DNA of 64,000 nucleotides from positions 62,001-126,000 of the forward strand of contig CAKNRQ010000002.1 of the NCBI GenBank assembly GCA_930990965.1. The letters run 5' to 3'. The position numbers and the translations under genes are program-made. This DNA is from an uncultured Clostridia bacterium (GTDB taxonomy: Bacteria; Bacillota; Clostridia; Oscillospirales; Oscillospiraceae). Every line of letters begins with the position of its first letter. Position 1 is the first letter of the stretch. This document shows positions 32,821-43,949 of the stretch, in pieces. The notes beneath the pieces are model-generated. The model made no database searches and had not been told where the DNA came from. It saw nothing but the letters and a program-made list of their open reading frames with translations.

Positions 32821-33537
32821 ATGCTTATTGAGATACACGATTTGAGGAAAATCTACGCCGAAGGCGAAGAGAACGAAGTCCGAGCGCTGGACGGCGTGGA
32901 TTTGAGCATAGACTACGGCGAATTTGTGGCCATTGTCGGCACCTCTGGTTCCGGCAAGAGTACGATGATGAATATTCTCGGCTGCCTTGATGTGCCAACC
33001 TACGGCGAATATCTCCTTGACGGCATCCCCGTCAAGGAGCGCACGGAGCGCGAACTTGCGGAAATACGCAGTGTGAAGATAGGCTTCATCTTCCAAGGCT
33101 ATAACCTGATACCCTCCCTGAACGTCTGGCAAAACGTGGCGCTGCCGATGTTATATCAGCGTGTCCCTCTCGCTGAGCGGCAGCAGCGCGCCATGGACGC
33201 GCTCGCACAGGTAGACATAGCGCAGAAGGCAGAGAGCCGTCCCACGCAGCTCTCCGGCGGCCAGCAGCAGCGCGTCGCCATTGCCCGAGCCATAGCCACC
33301 CGCTCGCCGATAATAATGGCCGACGAGCCGACTGGCGCTCTGGATTCCAAAACCGGCGCGCAGGTTCTTGGCATATTGCGCAGCCTCAACGCCCAGGGCA
33401 CTGCGGTTATACTCATCACCCACGACAACGGCATTGCAGCCAAGGCCAAGCGCATTGTGCGGCTGATTGACGGCAAAATAGTGTCTGACCAGCCCAATGT
33501 CCCGGACGAGGCTCGGGCACTGAACGAAAACATGTGA
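32821..33537 (+). CDS. MacB-type ABC transporter ATPase (LolD-like)
   Basis: This ATPase drives the adjacent FtsX-type permease. It shows Walker A GTSGSGKST (about 40-48), Q-loop FQGYNLIPSLNVWQNV, signature LSGGQQQR (about 141-148), Walker B IIMADEPTGALDS and H-loop ITHDNGIA. ATG 32821 has GGAGG five bases upstream and follows the adaptor's stop by one base. At 238 residues it is typical. Confidence 0.93.
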   Translation: MLIEIHDLRKIYAEGEENEVRALDGVDLSIDYGEFVAIVGTSGSGKSTMMNILGCLDVPTYGEYLLDGIPVKERTERELAEIRSVKIGFIFQGYNLIPSLNVWQNVALPMLYQRVPLAERQQRAMDALAQVDIAQKAESRPTQLSGGQQQRVAIARAIATRSPIIMADEPTGALDSKTGAQVLGILRSLNAQGTAVILITHDNGIAAKAKRIVRLIDGKIVSDQPNVPDEARALNENM

Positions 33538-34730
33538 GGGGGCGGCAGCTTGAAGAACTTAAAATGGCCCTCGAGAGCATAACTGACAAAAAGGCCCGCT
33601 CTTTTCTTACCATGCTCGGCATACTCATCGGTGTCGGGGCTGTGCTGATCCTTGTCACCGTTGTCACCGGCATGAACGCCGACATGGAGGCGTACTACGA
33701 AAAGCTGGGTGTAAACAAGGTCTACGTCACAGTGACACAGTACGACCGTACAAACACCCTTGACATCACCGACGACCTCATGGGCTATGTGGCCAGTGAT
33801 ATGAGCAACATTGCCGTCGGTGTCACTCCGGACATCGAGCAAAGCGGCACGCTGCGCTATGGAGGTAATACTAACGACAGCGCAGTAATCTACTTCGGCA
33901 ACGAGCAATGGGCCGATTGCAACAATTACACCCTGGAAGACGGACGCGACTTGAGCGAGCTAGACATGGACAACCGCTCCATGGTCTGCGTAATAGGGGC
34001 TTATGTGGCCGAGAGCCTGTTCGGGTACATCGACCCGATCGGAGAAACCATAACGTACAACGGCTATCCGCTCACCGTAGTCGGGGTCTACTACGCCAAA
34101 GACGGCACGGCTGAGGAGAGCATGGACGACGCCATTGTCGTGCCATACACGCTCAACCGTTCCATTCTGAGCACGGCCATAATAACCGATTTCACAATAA
34201 AGGTTGAAACCTCCGACGACATGGAAGAGGCCATGAGCCGGATAGAGAGCTGGCTCTCTGAAAACCTGGACAGCAACACCAGTGAATACACCGTTGAAAA
34301 CGGCAACGACGAAATGAACGCCTCTGAGGACGAGACGACCAGCCTCTCGCTCATACTGGGAGGCGTGGCCTGTATTTCTCTGCTCGTCGGCGGTATCGGC
34401 ATCATGAATATTATGCTTGTAACCGTCACAGAGCGCGCCCGGGAGATAGGCATAAAAAAGGCCATAGGCGCGCAGCGCCGCGTCATAGTAACACAGTTCC
34501 TGGTCGAAGCCGCCGTACTCTCCGGGCTCGGAGGGCTTATAGGCATCGCCATAGGCTACGGGGGCTCGCTGCTGATAGGCAAGGCAATGTACGACCTGAT
34601 TCTGGTGCCCGACACCATGTACGTCGTGGCCTCAGCTATTTTTTCCATCGTTATCGGCATCGCCTTCGGCCTGTATCCGGCTGTTAAAGCCTCCGGACTG
34701 CAGCCTGTGGATGCGCTCAGGGCAGATTAA
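33534..34730 (+). CDS. MacB/FtsX-type ABC transporter permease
   Basis: This is a four-helix permease: the first helix near residues 24-46 (KKARSFLTMLGILIGVGAVLILVTVV), a large extracytoplasmic MacB core domain (about 50-275), then three C-terminal helices with RAREIGIKKAIGAQRRVIVTQFLVEA and the closing ASGLQPVDALRAD. The 398 residues are typical. The GTG start overlaps the ATPase stop. In Firmicutes such exporters move peptides, lipids or lipoproteins; the two SLH proteins and the nitroreductase lipoprotein around it suggest surface biogenesis, which is inference. Confidence 0.9.
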   Translation: MRGRQLEELKMALESITDKKARSFLTMLGILIGVGAVLILVTVVTGMNADMEAYYEKLGVNKVYVTVTQYDRTNTLDITDDLMGYVASDMSNIAVGVTPDIEQSGTLRYGGNTNDSAVIYFGNEQWADCNNYTLEDGRDLSELDMDNRSMVCVIGAYVAESLFGYIDPIGETITYNGYPLTVVGVYYAKDGTAEESMDDAIVVPYTLNRSILSTAIITDFTIKVETSDDMEEAMSRIESWLSENLDSNTSEYTVENGNDEMNASEDETTSLSLILGGVACISLLVGGIGIMNIMLVTVTERAREIGIKKAIGAQRRVIVTQFLVEAAVLSGLGGLIGIAIGYGGSLLIGKAMYDLILVPDTMYVVASAIFSIVIGIAFGLYPAVKASGLQPVDALRAD

Positions 34731-34754
34731 ATCAACCTGAAAGGAGCTAACACC

Positions 34755-36977
34755 ATGAAGAGAAAACTCCCGGCGCTTGTACTTGCGCTGGCTATAGTGA
34801 TAAGTGCCTTCGGCCTTGTGCCGGCCGCCGCTGCCTCCACTGACAGCAATACGGAGCTGGCAATGGCCGTGCTTGAAGGCCTCGGCGCCTTCGATGACGG
34901 GGAAATGACCTCGTCAGATACCATTACGCGCGGCGAATTTGCAAGGCTGCTCGCTTACGCGCTCGGTAAGGGCAGCGAAGCGAGCTCATATGAGCGCCGC
35001 ACAATGTACACCGACGTCCCGGCCGGCAGCGACAACGCCAGTTACATCAACCTTGTAAGCAGCGAGGGCGTCCTAACCGGCAACGGTGACGGCACTTTCA
35101 GCCCGGACGACGGTATCACTTATGCCGCAGCAGTGACGGCAGCCATACGCATACTTGGCTATACTTCGGCAGAAGTAGGCACCGCCTGGCCCGAGGACTA
35201 CATCAGCCTCGCGGACGATATCGGCCTCTCCGACGGTATAAGTCTTTCATCGGACAGCAGCATGACCGCCGGACAGGCTGCCCGGCTTCTGTATAACGCC
35301 ATGCGCAGTGACACCGCCTCCGGCGCATCCTATGCCTCTCAGATGAGCGCATCAAGCCTGTCCGACGCCATCTTGCTATCCAACAGCGCCTCCTCCGATC
35401 TTGGCTACAACAGCGCAAAAGTCTACGCCAACAGTTCTTCTACATACTATTCTCAGGCCGTCAGTCTCCCTGGTGAGCTGGTCGGCACCAGCGGCACTTT
35501 GCTGCTGAACTCCTCGGGCGCCGTATGCGGTTTCATCCCTGACGCTGCAAGTGTCGTGTCGGTCAAAGTGTCCTCTGCCACCAGCGCCAGTCTTACCACA
35601 GACAGCGGTTCGACATACTCCATTCCCACTAGTGCTTCTATTGTCTACCGCTCCGAGCGGTACAGCTACGCAACCGGGTATATCTACCTCAGCTCCGGTA
35701 CCACCGTGCGTCTCTTCCTCAACTCTGAGGGCGATGTTGAAACGGTAGGCATGCCCACGGACACAAGCGGTGAAGCTTCTGTAGCCAGCGGCTCAGGCTC
35801 TTCCGCACTGAGTAAATTTATAAAGGAGCTGGGTATCACAGGCAACTATACGATATACAAAAGCGGCGACGAAGCCAGTGTGGATGAGCTTGCAAAGTAC
35901 GACGTGGCCACATATGACGCCGCCAACGCCGCCATACTTGTTTCCGACAGGCGCATAACGGGAGTTATTGAGGCCGTTTACCCCAGCATGGACGCACCGC
36001 AGACGGTAACGGTCGCGGGCGTGGAATACAGCGTGCTTGAGGGCGCGCAGGACGATTTCTCCCAGCTTACCCTGGGACGCACTGTCACGCTTCTGCTGAC
36101 CACCGACGCCTCCGTCGCCGCCGCGGAGACGGCGAGCAGCTATAAATCCGACATGATAGGCATACTTGAGGAGAACTCTGACGGCAGCTATACCGTCTCC
36201 CTACCGGGAGGGCTGAGCGTCAGCGGTGAAGGGGACAACGGAGTGGAATCACGCTACATAGGCACACTGGTCAGTGTCCATTCCTCCGGCTCCGGAAATA
36301 TAAGCGTCACACCTGTCTCTGATTCGGATGCCTACGGACGCCTGGATTTGAGTGAAGGCACGCTCGGCTCCTATGATTTGGCCGCGGGCGTAACAGTCTA
36401 TGAGTGGGCCGGACGCGGCTATGTCACAGAGATTTCGCTTGACGACATTGACTGGACTACCACAGTCGGTGCATCCAGTATCAGCTACGCTCACATCAAC
36501 GCTGCCGGAGACGTGGATATTGTACTGCTGAACAATGTCACCGGCAATTCCTACACCTATGGTCTTGCCTCCATGAGCTCAGGGGACAGCAGCTTTGGTT
36601 CATCGACCTCACTGACAGTGACCAATGCCGACGGTTCTACCGGCGCGCTCACCGGTGCAACCGGCGTGCGCACTGGTTCCTTTATAGGAGTGGCCTACAC
36701 CGCCGCAGGCGCTGTCGCCGACACCGTAGCCCTGACCGGGGAAAGCGTAGGCCGCAGCGATTTTGTCGGCAGCGAATATGTCGATGTGGACGGCACTCTC
36801 TACCGCCTTGCGGACAACGTGCAGGTCTACAACTCTACTACTGGCACCTGGTATACTGACTCCACCAGCCTCGGCACCGCGCTGGAGCGGGCCCTTGCCT
36901 ATTCGTCAGATATAACAGTGTACTATGACCGCGATGCCGACAGCGGAGGGCGCATCCGGGTTGTGGTGGTTGAATGA
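34755..36977 (+). CDS. SLH-domain surface protein (second)
   Basis: A signal peptide (about 1-27, ending AAAAS) is followed by SLH motifs over about 150 residues (SDTITRGEFARLLAYALG, GVLTGNGDGTFSPDDGITYAAAVTAAIRILGY, SMTAGQAARLLYNAM). About 560 residues of Ser/Thr/Gly-rich beta-type sequence without a recognised domain follow. At 740 residues it is shorter than the other large SLH protein and less acidic. AAAGGAG precedes the ATG. It lies 24 bases after the exporter permease and one base before the wall hydrolase gene, so all are probably one operon. Confidence 0.88.
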   Translation: MKRKLPALVLALAIVISAFGLVPAAAASTDSNTELAMAVLEGLGAFDDGEMTSSDTITRGEFARLLAYALGKGSEASSYERRTMYTDVPAGSDNASYINLVSSEGVLTGNGDGTFSPDDGITYAAAVTAAIRILGYTSAEVGTAWPEDYISLADDIGLSDGISLSSDSSMTAGQAARLLYNAMRSDTASGASYASQMSASSLSDAILLSNSASSDLGYNSAKVYANSSSTYYSQAVSLPGELVGTSGTLLLNSSGAVCGFIPDAASVVSVKVSSATSASLTTDSGSTYSIPTSASIVYRSERYSYATGYIYLSSGTTVRLFLNSEGDVETVGMPTDTSGEASVASGSGSSALSKFIKELGITGNYTIYKSGDEASVDELAKYDVATYDAANAAILVSDRRITGVIEAVYPSMDAPQTVTVAGVEYSVLEGAQDDFSQLTLGRTVTLLLTTDASVAAAETASSYKSDMIGILEENSDGSYTVSLPGGLSVSGEGDNGVESRYIGTLVSVHSSGSGNISVTPVSDSDAYGRLDLSEGTLGSYDLAAGVTVYEWAGRGYVTEISLDDIDWTTTVGASSISYAHINAAGDVDIVLLNNVTGNSYTYGLASMSSGDSSFGSSTSLTVTNADGSTGALTGATGVRTGSFIGVAYTAAGAVADTVALTGESVGRSDFVGSEYVDVDGTLYRLADNVQVYNSTTGTWYTDSTSLGTALERALAYSSDITVYYDRDADSGGRIRVVVVE

Positions 36978-36978
36978 C

Positions 36979-38190
36979 ATGAGGCCGGACAAATCCATAC
37001 CCGCATTAGCCTGTGCCATATCTCTGGCCCTTGGCATGGCAGGCTACGGTGTAGCGGCGGCTCCTCCCTCCGAGCCGCCGTCCACCACCGGGGCCTATAC
37101 AGCGGAAGCGGCCGCTGAGCCTTCAGCCGCCGCTTCGTCAGACGGTGTGGCTGCTGCCGCAGAGGTCGAAACCACAGAAAGCCAGGCCGTGGACGAGTCT
37201 GCAGAAAGCTCTCGTGCGTCGCTCCGGCCCGCATATTACACCGCTTCAGACGAGGATTTGCTTGCCGCCGAGGCCAAGTACACATCCCTGGAGGCGAATC
37301 TGCAATTCCAGCTTGAGAACTACGAAATTATAAACCCCAGCTATGACGAGTATGTCTTTGAATATGACATCGACAGCATTGGCCATGATCCCTATGTGCT
37401 GCTCTCCCTGCTATCTGCATACCAGGGTGGCTATTGGACCATAGAAAGCGCCCAGAGCGCACTGGAGGAGATATTTAACGCCCAATACACGCTGACCGAA
37501 ACCATAAGCGAGGAGACCTACACTGAAAATGTAACTGACACGCGCACCGAAACGGACAGCGAAACAGGTGAAACCATAATCTACGTCGAACGCAGCGAAG
37601 CAGAGCGCACAGTCACTGTCTGTACCGTCACGCTGGAAGTCAAGGACCTCAAACGTGTGCCGTCCTCTATGCTGAGCCGCAGCCAGCTGGCCGAATACGC
37701 CTCATATATGTCAATTCTGGGCGGTACAGAGGAACTTTTCCCGGACTCTGAATATCAGAAGTACATAGATATGGAATACACGGACTACGATGTGCCAGAC
37801 GAGTACCTGGAGGACGAGACCTTTGCCGCCATACTGGCAGAAGCTGAGCGCTATCTCGGCTTTCCATATGTCTGGGGCGGTTCCTATCCGGACACCTCTT
37901 TCGACTGTTCCGGTTTTGTCTGGAACGCTCTATGCGCCGCCGGATTTGAGCTCGAGCGCACTGACGCGCAGGGTCTCTACGAGCTCTGCGAGGAGGTGGA
38001 TGAGAGCGAGCTGCAGCCTGGAGATCTCGTCTTTTTTACGGAAACGTATGAGACCGACTGCACTGTAACTCACGTTGGGATATACGTGGGAGACAACATG
38101 ATGCTGCACGCCGGAGACCCGGTGCAATACACTAACCTTGAGAGCGACTACTGGCAAACCCATCTGTATGCATACGGACGCATAAGCTGA
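36979..38190 (+). CDS. Secreted NlpC/P60 cell-wall hydrolase
   Basis: This is a predicted peptidoglycan endopeptidase. A signal peptide (about 1-27) is followed by a low-complexity Ala/Glu/Ser linker (about 30-75), a helical middle region of unknown fold (about 90-280) and a C-terminal NlpC/P60 domain (about 290-403). The catalytic cysteine lies in FDCSGFVWNAL and the histidine in THVGIYVGDNMMLHAG. ATG 36979 begins one base after the SLH gene's stop, with GTGGTGG upstream. It may remodel the wall so that the SLH proteins or the exporter can be placed. Confidence 0.88.
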   Translation: MRPDKSIPALACAISLALGMAGYGVAAAPPSEPPSTTGAYTAEAAAEPSAAASSDGVAAAAEVETTESQAVDESAESSRASLRPAYYTASDEDLLAAEAKYTSLEANLQFQLENYEIINPSYDEYVFEYDIDSIGHDPYVLLSLLSAYQGGYWTIESAQSALEEIFNAQYTLTETISEETYTENVTDTRTETDSETGETIIYVERSEAERTVTVCTVTLEVKDLKRVPSSMLSRSQLAEYASYMSILGGTEELFPDSEYQKYIDMEYTDYDVPDEYLEDETFAAILAEAERYLGFPYVWGGSYPDTSFDCSGFVWNALCAAGFELERTDAQGLYELCEEVDESELQPGDLVFFTETYETDCTVTHVGIYVGDNMMLHAGDPVQYTNLESDYWQTHLYAYGRIS

Positions 38191-38211
38191 TACGACAGAA
38201 AGGACGACACT

Positions 38212-38958
38212 ATGAGGGCAAAAAAGCACATCTCAATGCTCACCGCGTCAGTGCTGGCTTTGACGCTGCTGAGCGCATGCGGAGAGAGCTTGGCAGACGC
38301 GGAAACCGAAGATTATCAGGTCAGCGATGTGGCAGCCGAAACCGAACCCGCGTCTACCTTAAACGCCGAGGCAGACGTTGCCGGCGCTATGGACACCGCG
38401 CTCGAGCTGCTCACCGACGTGGCTACCACTCAGTATTTTACTGATGACGCAGTCGAAGAGGAGGATATAGACACCATACTTGACGCCGGTATAAACGCGC
38501 CGAGTGCAATGAACGGGCAGAAATGGCATTTCAGCGCTATAACAGACAAGGAAGTGCTTGAACAAATAGCCGCAGACATGGCCGCAGGCACGGTGACCGG
38601 CACCAGCGGTTCAGACAACGGTACGCAGTCCAAAGCCGGCATTGCCGACGCGCCGCTGGCTATCGTCGTATCCTGCGCTTCCGGCAGTGAGTTTGACGCC
38701 GGTCTCGCCTGTCAGGCCATGTCATCCGCAGCCATATTGCTGGGCTACGGCACAAAGATAATATCGTCCCCCACAATTGTGCTCAATGGCGAAAACCAGG
38801 ATGAATACCGCGAGCTTCTCGGCATACCCGAGGACTATTCTGCCGTGGCTGTACTTCTGGTCGGATACGCTGACGAAGACGTGGACGAAAGCGCCGACGG
38901 CTATACAGGCGCCACCGAGCGAAACAGTGCTGAAGACATGGCCACATATGTTCAATGA
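38212..38958 (+). CDS. Nitroreductase-fold lipoprotein
   Basis: The N terminus is a lipoprotein signal with lipobox LLSAC (Cys 23) and an acidic linker. Residues about 60-235 then form a nitroreductase-family domain: DDAVEEEDIDTILDAGINAPSAMNGQKWHFSAI, the flavin-contacting ADAPLAIVVSC, and LACQAMSSAAILLGYGT. FMN nitroreductases are normally cytoplasmic, so an outward-facing, lipid-anchored member is unusual. It ends the surface operon. A role in extracytoplasmic flavin redox chemistry is inference; loss of cofactor binding and a structural role are possible. Confidence 0.85.
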   Translation: MRAKKHISMLTASVLALTLLSACGESLADAETEDYQVSDVAAETEPASTLNAEADVAGAMDTALELLTDVATTQYFTDDAVEEEDIDTILDAGINAPSAMNGQKWHFSAITDKEVLEQIAADMAAGTVTGTSGSDNGTQSKAGIADAPLAIVVSCASGSEFDAGLACQAMSSAAILLGYGTKIISSPTIVLNGENQDEYRELLGIPEDYSAVAVLLVGYADEDVDESADGYTGATERNSAEDMATYVQ

Positions 38959-39013
38959 GCACCGCAAGTCAGACTGGCAGTAAAAATACAACGCCGTTAA
39001 GAAACGCAACTAT

Positions 39014-39044
39014 ACAGGCAGGCGCCGGACACGCGCCTGCCTGT
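39014..39044. terminator. Convergent terminator
   Basis: ACAGGCAGGCGC and GCGCCTGCCTGT pair around CGGACAC between the rightward lipoprotein gene and the leftward spoVAC, with AT-rich flanks on both sides. Confidence 0.85.
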
Positions 39045-39089
39045 ATTCAGTATTTTGCAGAACAAATACCTGATTGCCCTATTCCCTTA

Positions 39090-39524
39090 TCAGCTTATCA
39101 GGCAAAGTATAAGACCATAAATTACACTTGAGAGAGTGCCGTATACCAGCACCGGTCCGGCAATCACAAATAGCTTAGCCGCGAGCCCCGTCACAAATCC
39201 TTCCGTCTTGAACTCAAGCGCAGGCGAAGCTACCGCGTTCGCAAACCCGGTTATCGGCACCAGCGAGCCTGCACCGGCAAACTTCGCAAAGTTGTCGTAT
39301 ATGCCGAACCCGGTCAACATTGCGCCTATGAATACCAGTGTCATGCTGGTAGCACACGCCGCATCTTCCCCCAGTCCGGCCAATCCCCAGAGGTACATAA
39401 TAATCTGTCCAACTACGCAGACGGCGCCGCCGCAGACGAAGGCGCGCACCATGTCGAGCCCAGTCTTTGATTTCGGAGCGTATCTCGCGCAAATCTGAGC
39501 ATACTGCTCGTTTGTGAGTTCCAT
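39090..39524 (-). CDS. spoVAC: Stage V sporulation protein AC
   Basis: This 144-residue membrane protein has four helices and the family segments GLDMVRAFVCGGAVCVVGQ, GIYDNFAKFAGAGSLVPITGFANAVASPALEFKTEGFVTGLAAKLFVIAGPVLVYG. SpoVAC forms part of the dipicolinic acid channel of spores and acts as a mechanosensitive channel. GAGGTG precedes the ATG. Usually spoVAC is followed by spoVAD and spoVAEB; here the next gene is convergent, so it is a solitary copy. That suggests an extra paralogue or a rearranged locus. Confidence 0.94.
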   Translation of the reverse strand: MELTNEQYAQICARYAPKSKTGLDMVRAFVCGGAVCVVGQIIMYLWGLAGLGEDAACATSMTLVFIGAMLTGFGIYDNFAKFAGAGSLVPITGFANAVASPALEFKTEGFVTGLAAKLFVIAGPVLVYGTLSSVIYGLILCLIS

Positions 39525-39675
39525 CGAATCACCTCAAGCTCAGTTTGTCCAAAGCCGCGCGGCAAAATGCGCCCAAGTAAAAGGTTTTCCGCTGTTGCTC
39601 CTACAAATTGATTGTGCAATGCTGTAGCAGATGGTAATATAGAGTTGCTAATCTGAGTTTGTGGAGGAGGCTGTC

Positions 39676-40050
39676 ATGCTCGATACAATACCCAGTCCGG
39701 AACAAATGACCGCTTTAGTCGGCCACCACCTATATGAAGTGTAGTTGCAACTTTGTGCTTTAATTGATGAGAAATACGATATGGAGCGTCTGTGGAACAG
39801 TGGCGGCAAGACCCTGTGCGCGCTGTACGCCAGGGCAAACTGCATTGGCTTTATGGTTATCTTGGGCAAAGATGAGCGTCTAAAGTTTGAAGAAGGCAGG
39901 AACAATTACTCGGAGGCGGTGCAAAAAGCATACGACGTGAGCCGGACATACCACGACGGGAAGTGGCTGATGTTTGAACCTGTGGACACTTCCCTCTTCG
40001 ACGATTTTATCAATCTGCTCGGCGTCAAAAGGAAGCCCAATAGGAAATAG
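39676..40050 (+). pseudogene. DUF3788 family gene with an in-frame TAG
   Basis: The frame opens at ATG 39676 with GAGGAGG five bases upstream. Residues 1-22 are followed by TAG (39742-39744), and the same frame continues to 40050 with KTLCALYARANCIGFMVIL and the typical DUF3788 ending YHDGKWLMFEPVD...LLGVKRKP. The stop stands where a tryptophan would fit (TGG to TAG). DUF3788 proteins are small, about 125-140 residues, of unknown role. A single nonsense change makes it a recent pseudogene, unless the stop is read through; ATG 39790 could restart translation. Confidence 0.75.
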
Positions 40051-40051
40051 A

Positions 40052-40093
40052 AAAGACGTGGTGTAAGCAAGTTGCTTCCACCACGTCTTTTTC
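40052..40093. terminator. Bidirectional terminator
   Basis: AAAGACGTGGTG and CACCACGTCTTT pair with a 15-base loop, with A-run on the left and TTTTT on the right. It serves the DUF3788 gene and the leftward HIT gene. Confidence 0.9.
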
Positions 40094-40119
40094 ATCTGCC
40101 TTGCGGCAAGGATTTTAAT

Positions 40120-40464
40120 TTATATGAGCTTTTCAGCCATTTCGCAGCCCGCGAGGATGTGGAAATGCAGGTGCGGCACGGTCTGTCCGGCGGCAGCGCC
40201 GGAGTTGGTTATAACGCGGAAACCGTCCTTGAGTCCCTCGCTCTCAGCTATCTTGGCGATGACCTCAAAGCACTTGGCTACTATGGCGCTGTTACCGGCG
40301 TTTATACCGGCGGCACTGTCGGCCACATGCTGCTTGGGTATCACGAGTATATGGGTCGGGGCCTGGGGGTTGATGTCCCTGAACGCGAGGACGTCGCCGT
40401 CCTCGTAGACCTTAGTGGAGGGGATCTCACCCGCGGCTATTTTGCAGAACAGGCAGTCAGACAT
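40120..40464 (-). CDS. HIT family nucleotide hydrolase (HinT-like)
   Basis: This 114-residue protein starts with the family pattern MSDCLFCKIAAGEIPSTKVYED. It carries the histidine triad HLHFHIL near residue 98 and INPQAPTHILVIPKQH near 32-47. HinT-like enzymes hydrolyse AMP from lysine or amino-acid adenylates, which fits its place 13 bases after alaS. AAGGAGG precedes ATG. Confidence 0.95.
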   Translation of the reverse strand: MSDCLFCKIAAGEIPSTKVYEDGDVLAFRDINPQAPTHILVIPKQHVADSAAGINAGNSAIVAKCFEVIAKIAESEGLKDGFRVITNSGAAAGQTVPHLHFHILAGCEMAEKLI

Positions 40465-40477
40465 CTGTGTTTCCTCC

Positions 40478-43126
<2,649 letters not shown>

Positions 43127-43161
43127 ACATCGCCCTCCATGTTTTTCTTGTGCATTCATTA

Positions 43162-43190
43162 ATAATATACGTATTTGCCTGATTCGTCAA
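43162..43190 (-). promoter_or_regulatory. Promoter of alaS
   Basis: On the minus strand TTGACG (43185-43190) and TATTAT (43162-43167) have a 17-base spacing, about 36 bases before the start codon, leaving a short leader without riboswitch structure. Confidence 0.8.
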
Positions 43191-43259
43191 GAGGTCTAAT
43201 GTCTCGCGCATATACGAAAAAATGCCCGCAGCCGGCGCTTTTTCCGGCGCTGTTGGCCC

Positions 43260-43288
43260 TTGACAAGTCTGCAACGGTTTGCTATCAT
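43260..43288 (+). promoter_or_regulatory. Promoter of the flavin-binding protein gene
   Basis: TTGACA at 43260-43265 and TATCAT at 43283-43288 are spaced by 17 bases, about 85 bases before the gene. Confidence 0.8.
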
Positions 43289-43373
43289 GTGGGCAATGAC
43301 CGCCGGGTCGTCACTACTCCGTTAGGCCAATGCAGGAGTGGACGGCGCGGTATTTTTTTGCGGAGGTGCCGAT

Positions 43374-43871
43374 ATGTTCAGAGAAATGCGCCGGAACCGC
43401 CAACAGCTTCCGGAAGACGAGGCCAGGGCTATACTCGAGCGCGGCAGTCATGGCGTTCTCGCCGTACTCGGCGACGAGGGCTATCCCTATACCGTGCCCA
43501 TCAGTTACACATACGACGATGGCAAAATATACATGCACTGTGCAAAATCCGGGCACAAGCTGGACGCCATACGCGCCTGTGACAAGGCCAGCTTCTGCGT
43601 AGTTGACGCTGATGACGTCTACCCCGAGGAGTTCACCACCCATTACCGCAGCGCCATAGCCTTCGGCCGCGTGCGTGAACTCACCGGCGACGGAGAAAAG
43701 CGTTCTGCTGTCACCAAACTGTGCGCCAAATATTGCTCCGAGCTCCCCACGTCTGAATGGGACAAGGCCATAGAGCGCGAATGGGCGCCTCTGAACGTTC
43801 TGGAGTTCACCGTGGAGCACCTGACCGCCAAAGAAGCCCGCGAGCTCATGCAGTTGCGCGAAAGCAAGTAA
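43374..43871 (+). CDS. Pyridoxamine 5'-phosphate oxidase-fold flavoprotein (NimA-like)
   Basis: This 165-residue protein is of the split-barrel FMN-binding family that includes nitroimidazole-resistance proteins. It shows MRRNRQQLPEDEARAILERGSHGVLAVLGDEGYPYTVPISYTYDDGKIYMHCAKSGHKLDAI, the typical Nim-like opening. ATG 43374 has GGAGGTG upstream. It is a single gene between its own promoter and a terminator. FMN- or heme-dependent redox function is likely; resistance to nitro drugs is possible but not implied by the family alone. Confidence 0.88.
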   Translation: MFREMRRNRQQLPEDEARAILERGSHGVLAVLGDEGYPYTVPISYTYDDGKIYMHCAKSGHKLDAIRACDKASFCVVDADDVYPEEFTTHYRSAIAFGRVRELTGDGEKRSAVTKLCAKYCSELPTSEWDKAIEREWAPLNVLEFTVEHLTAKEARELMQLRESK

Positions 43872-43914
43872 AATCAAACATCAATGAACCCGCCGGGGTT
43901 GACCGAATGTGTAG

Positions 43915-43948
43915 TAGGCCTGCGTTACACAACGCAGGCCTATTTTTT
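43915..43948 (+). terminator. Intrinsic terminator
   Basis: TAGGCCTGCGTT and AACGCAGGCCTA pair around ACAC and are followed by TTTTTT. Confidence 0.96.
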
Positions 43949-43949
43949 G

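Noticed and set aside
39745..40050. DUF3788 frame read as a complete 101-residue gene
   Set aside because: The family N terminus, ribosome binding site and start lie upstream in the same frame, separated only by one TAG, so it is better described as a disrupted gene.
43127..43200. T-box riboswitch before alaS
   Set aside because: The promoter lies about 36 bases from the start codon, which leaves no room for a T-box leader, and no T-box sequence is present.
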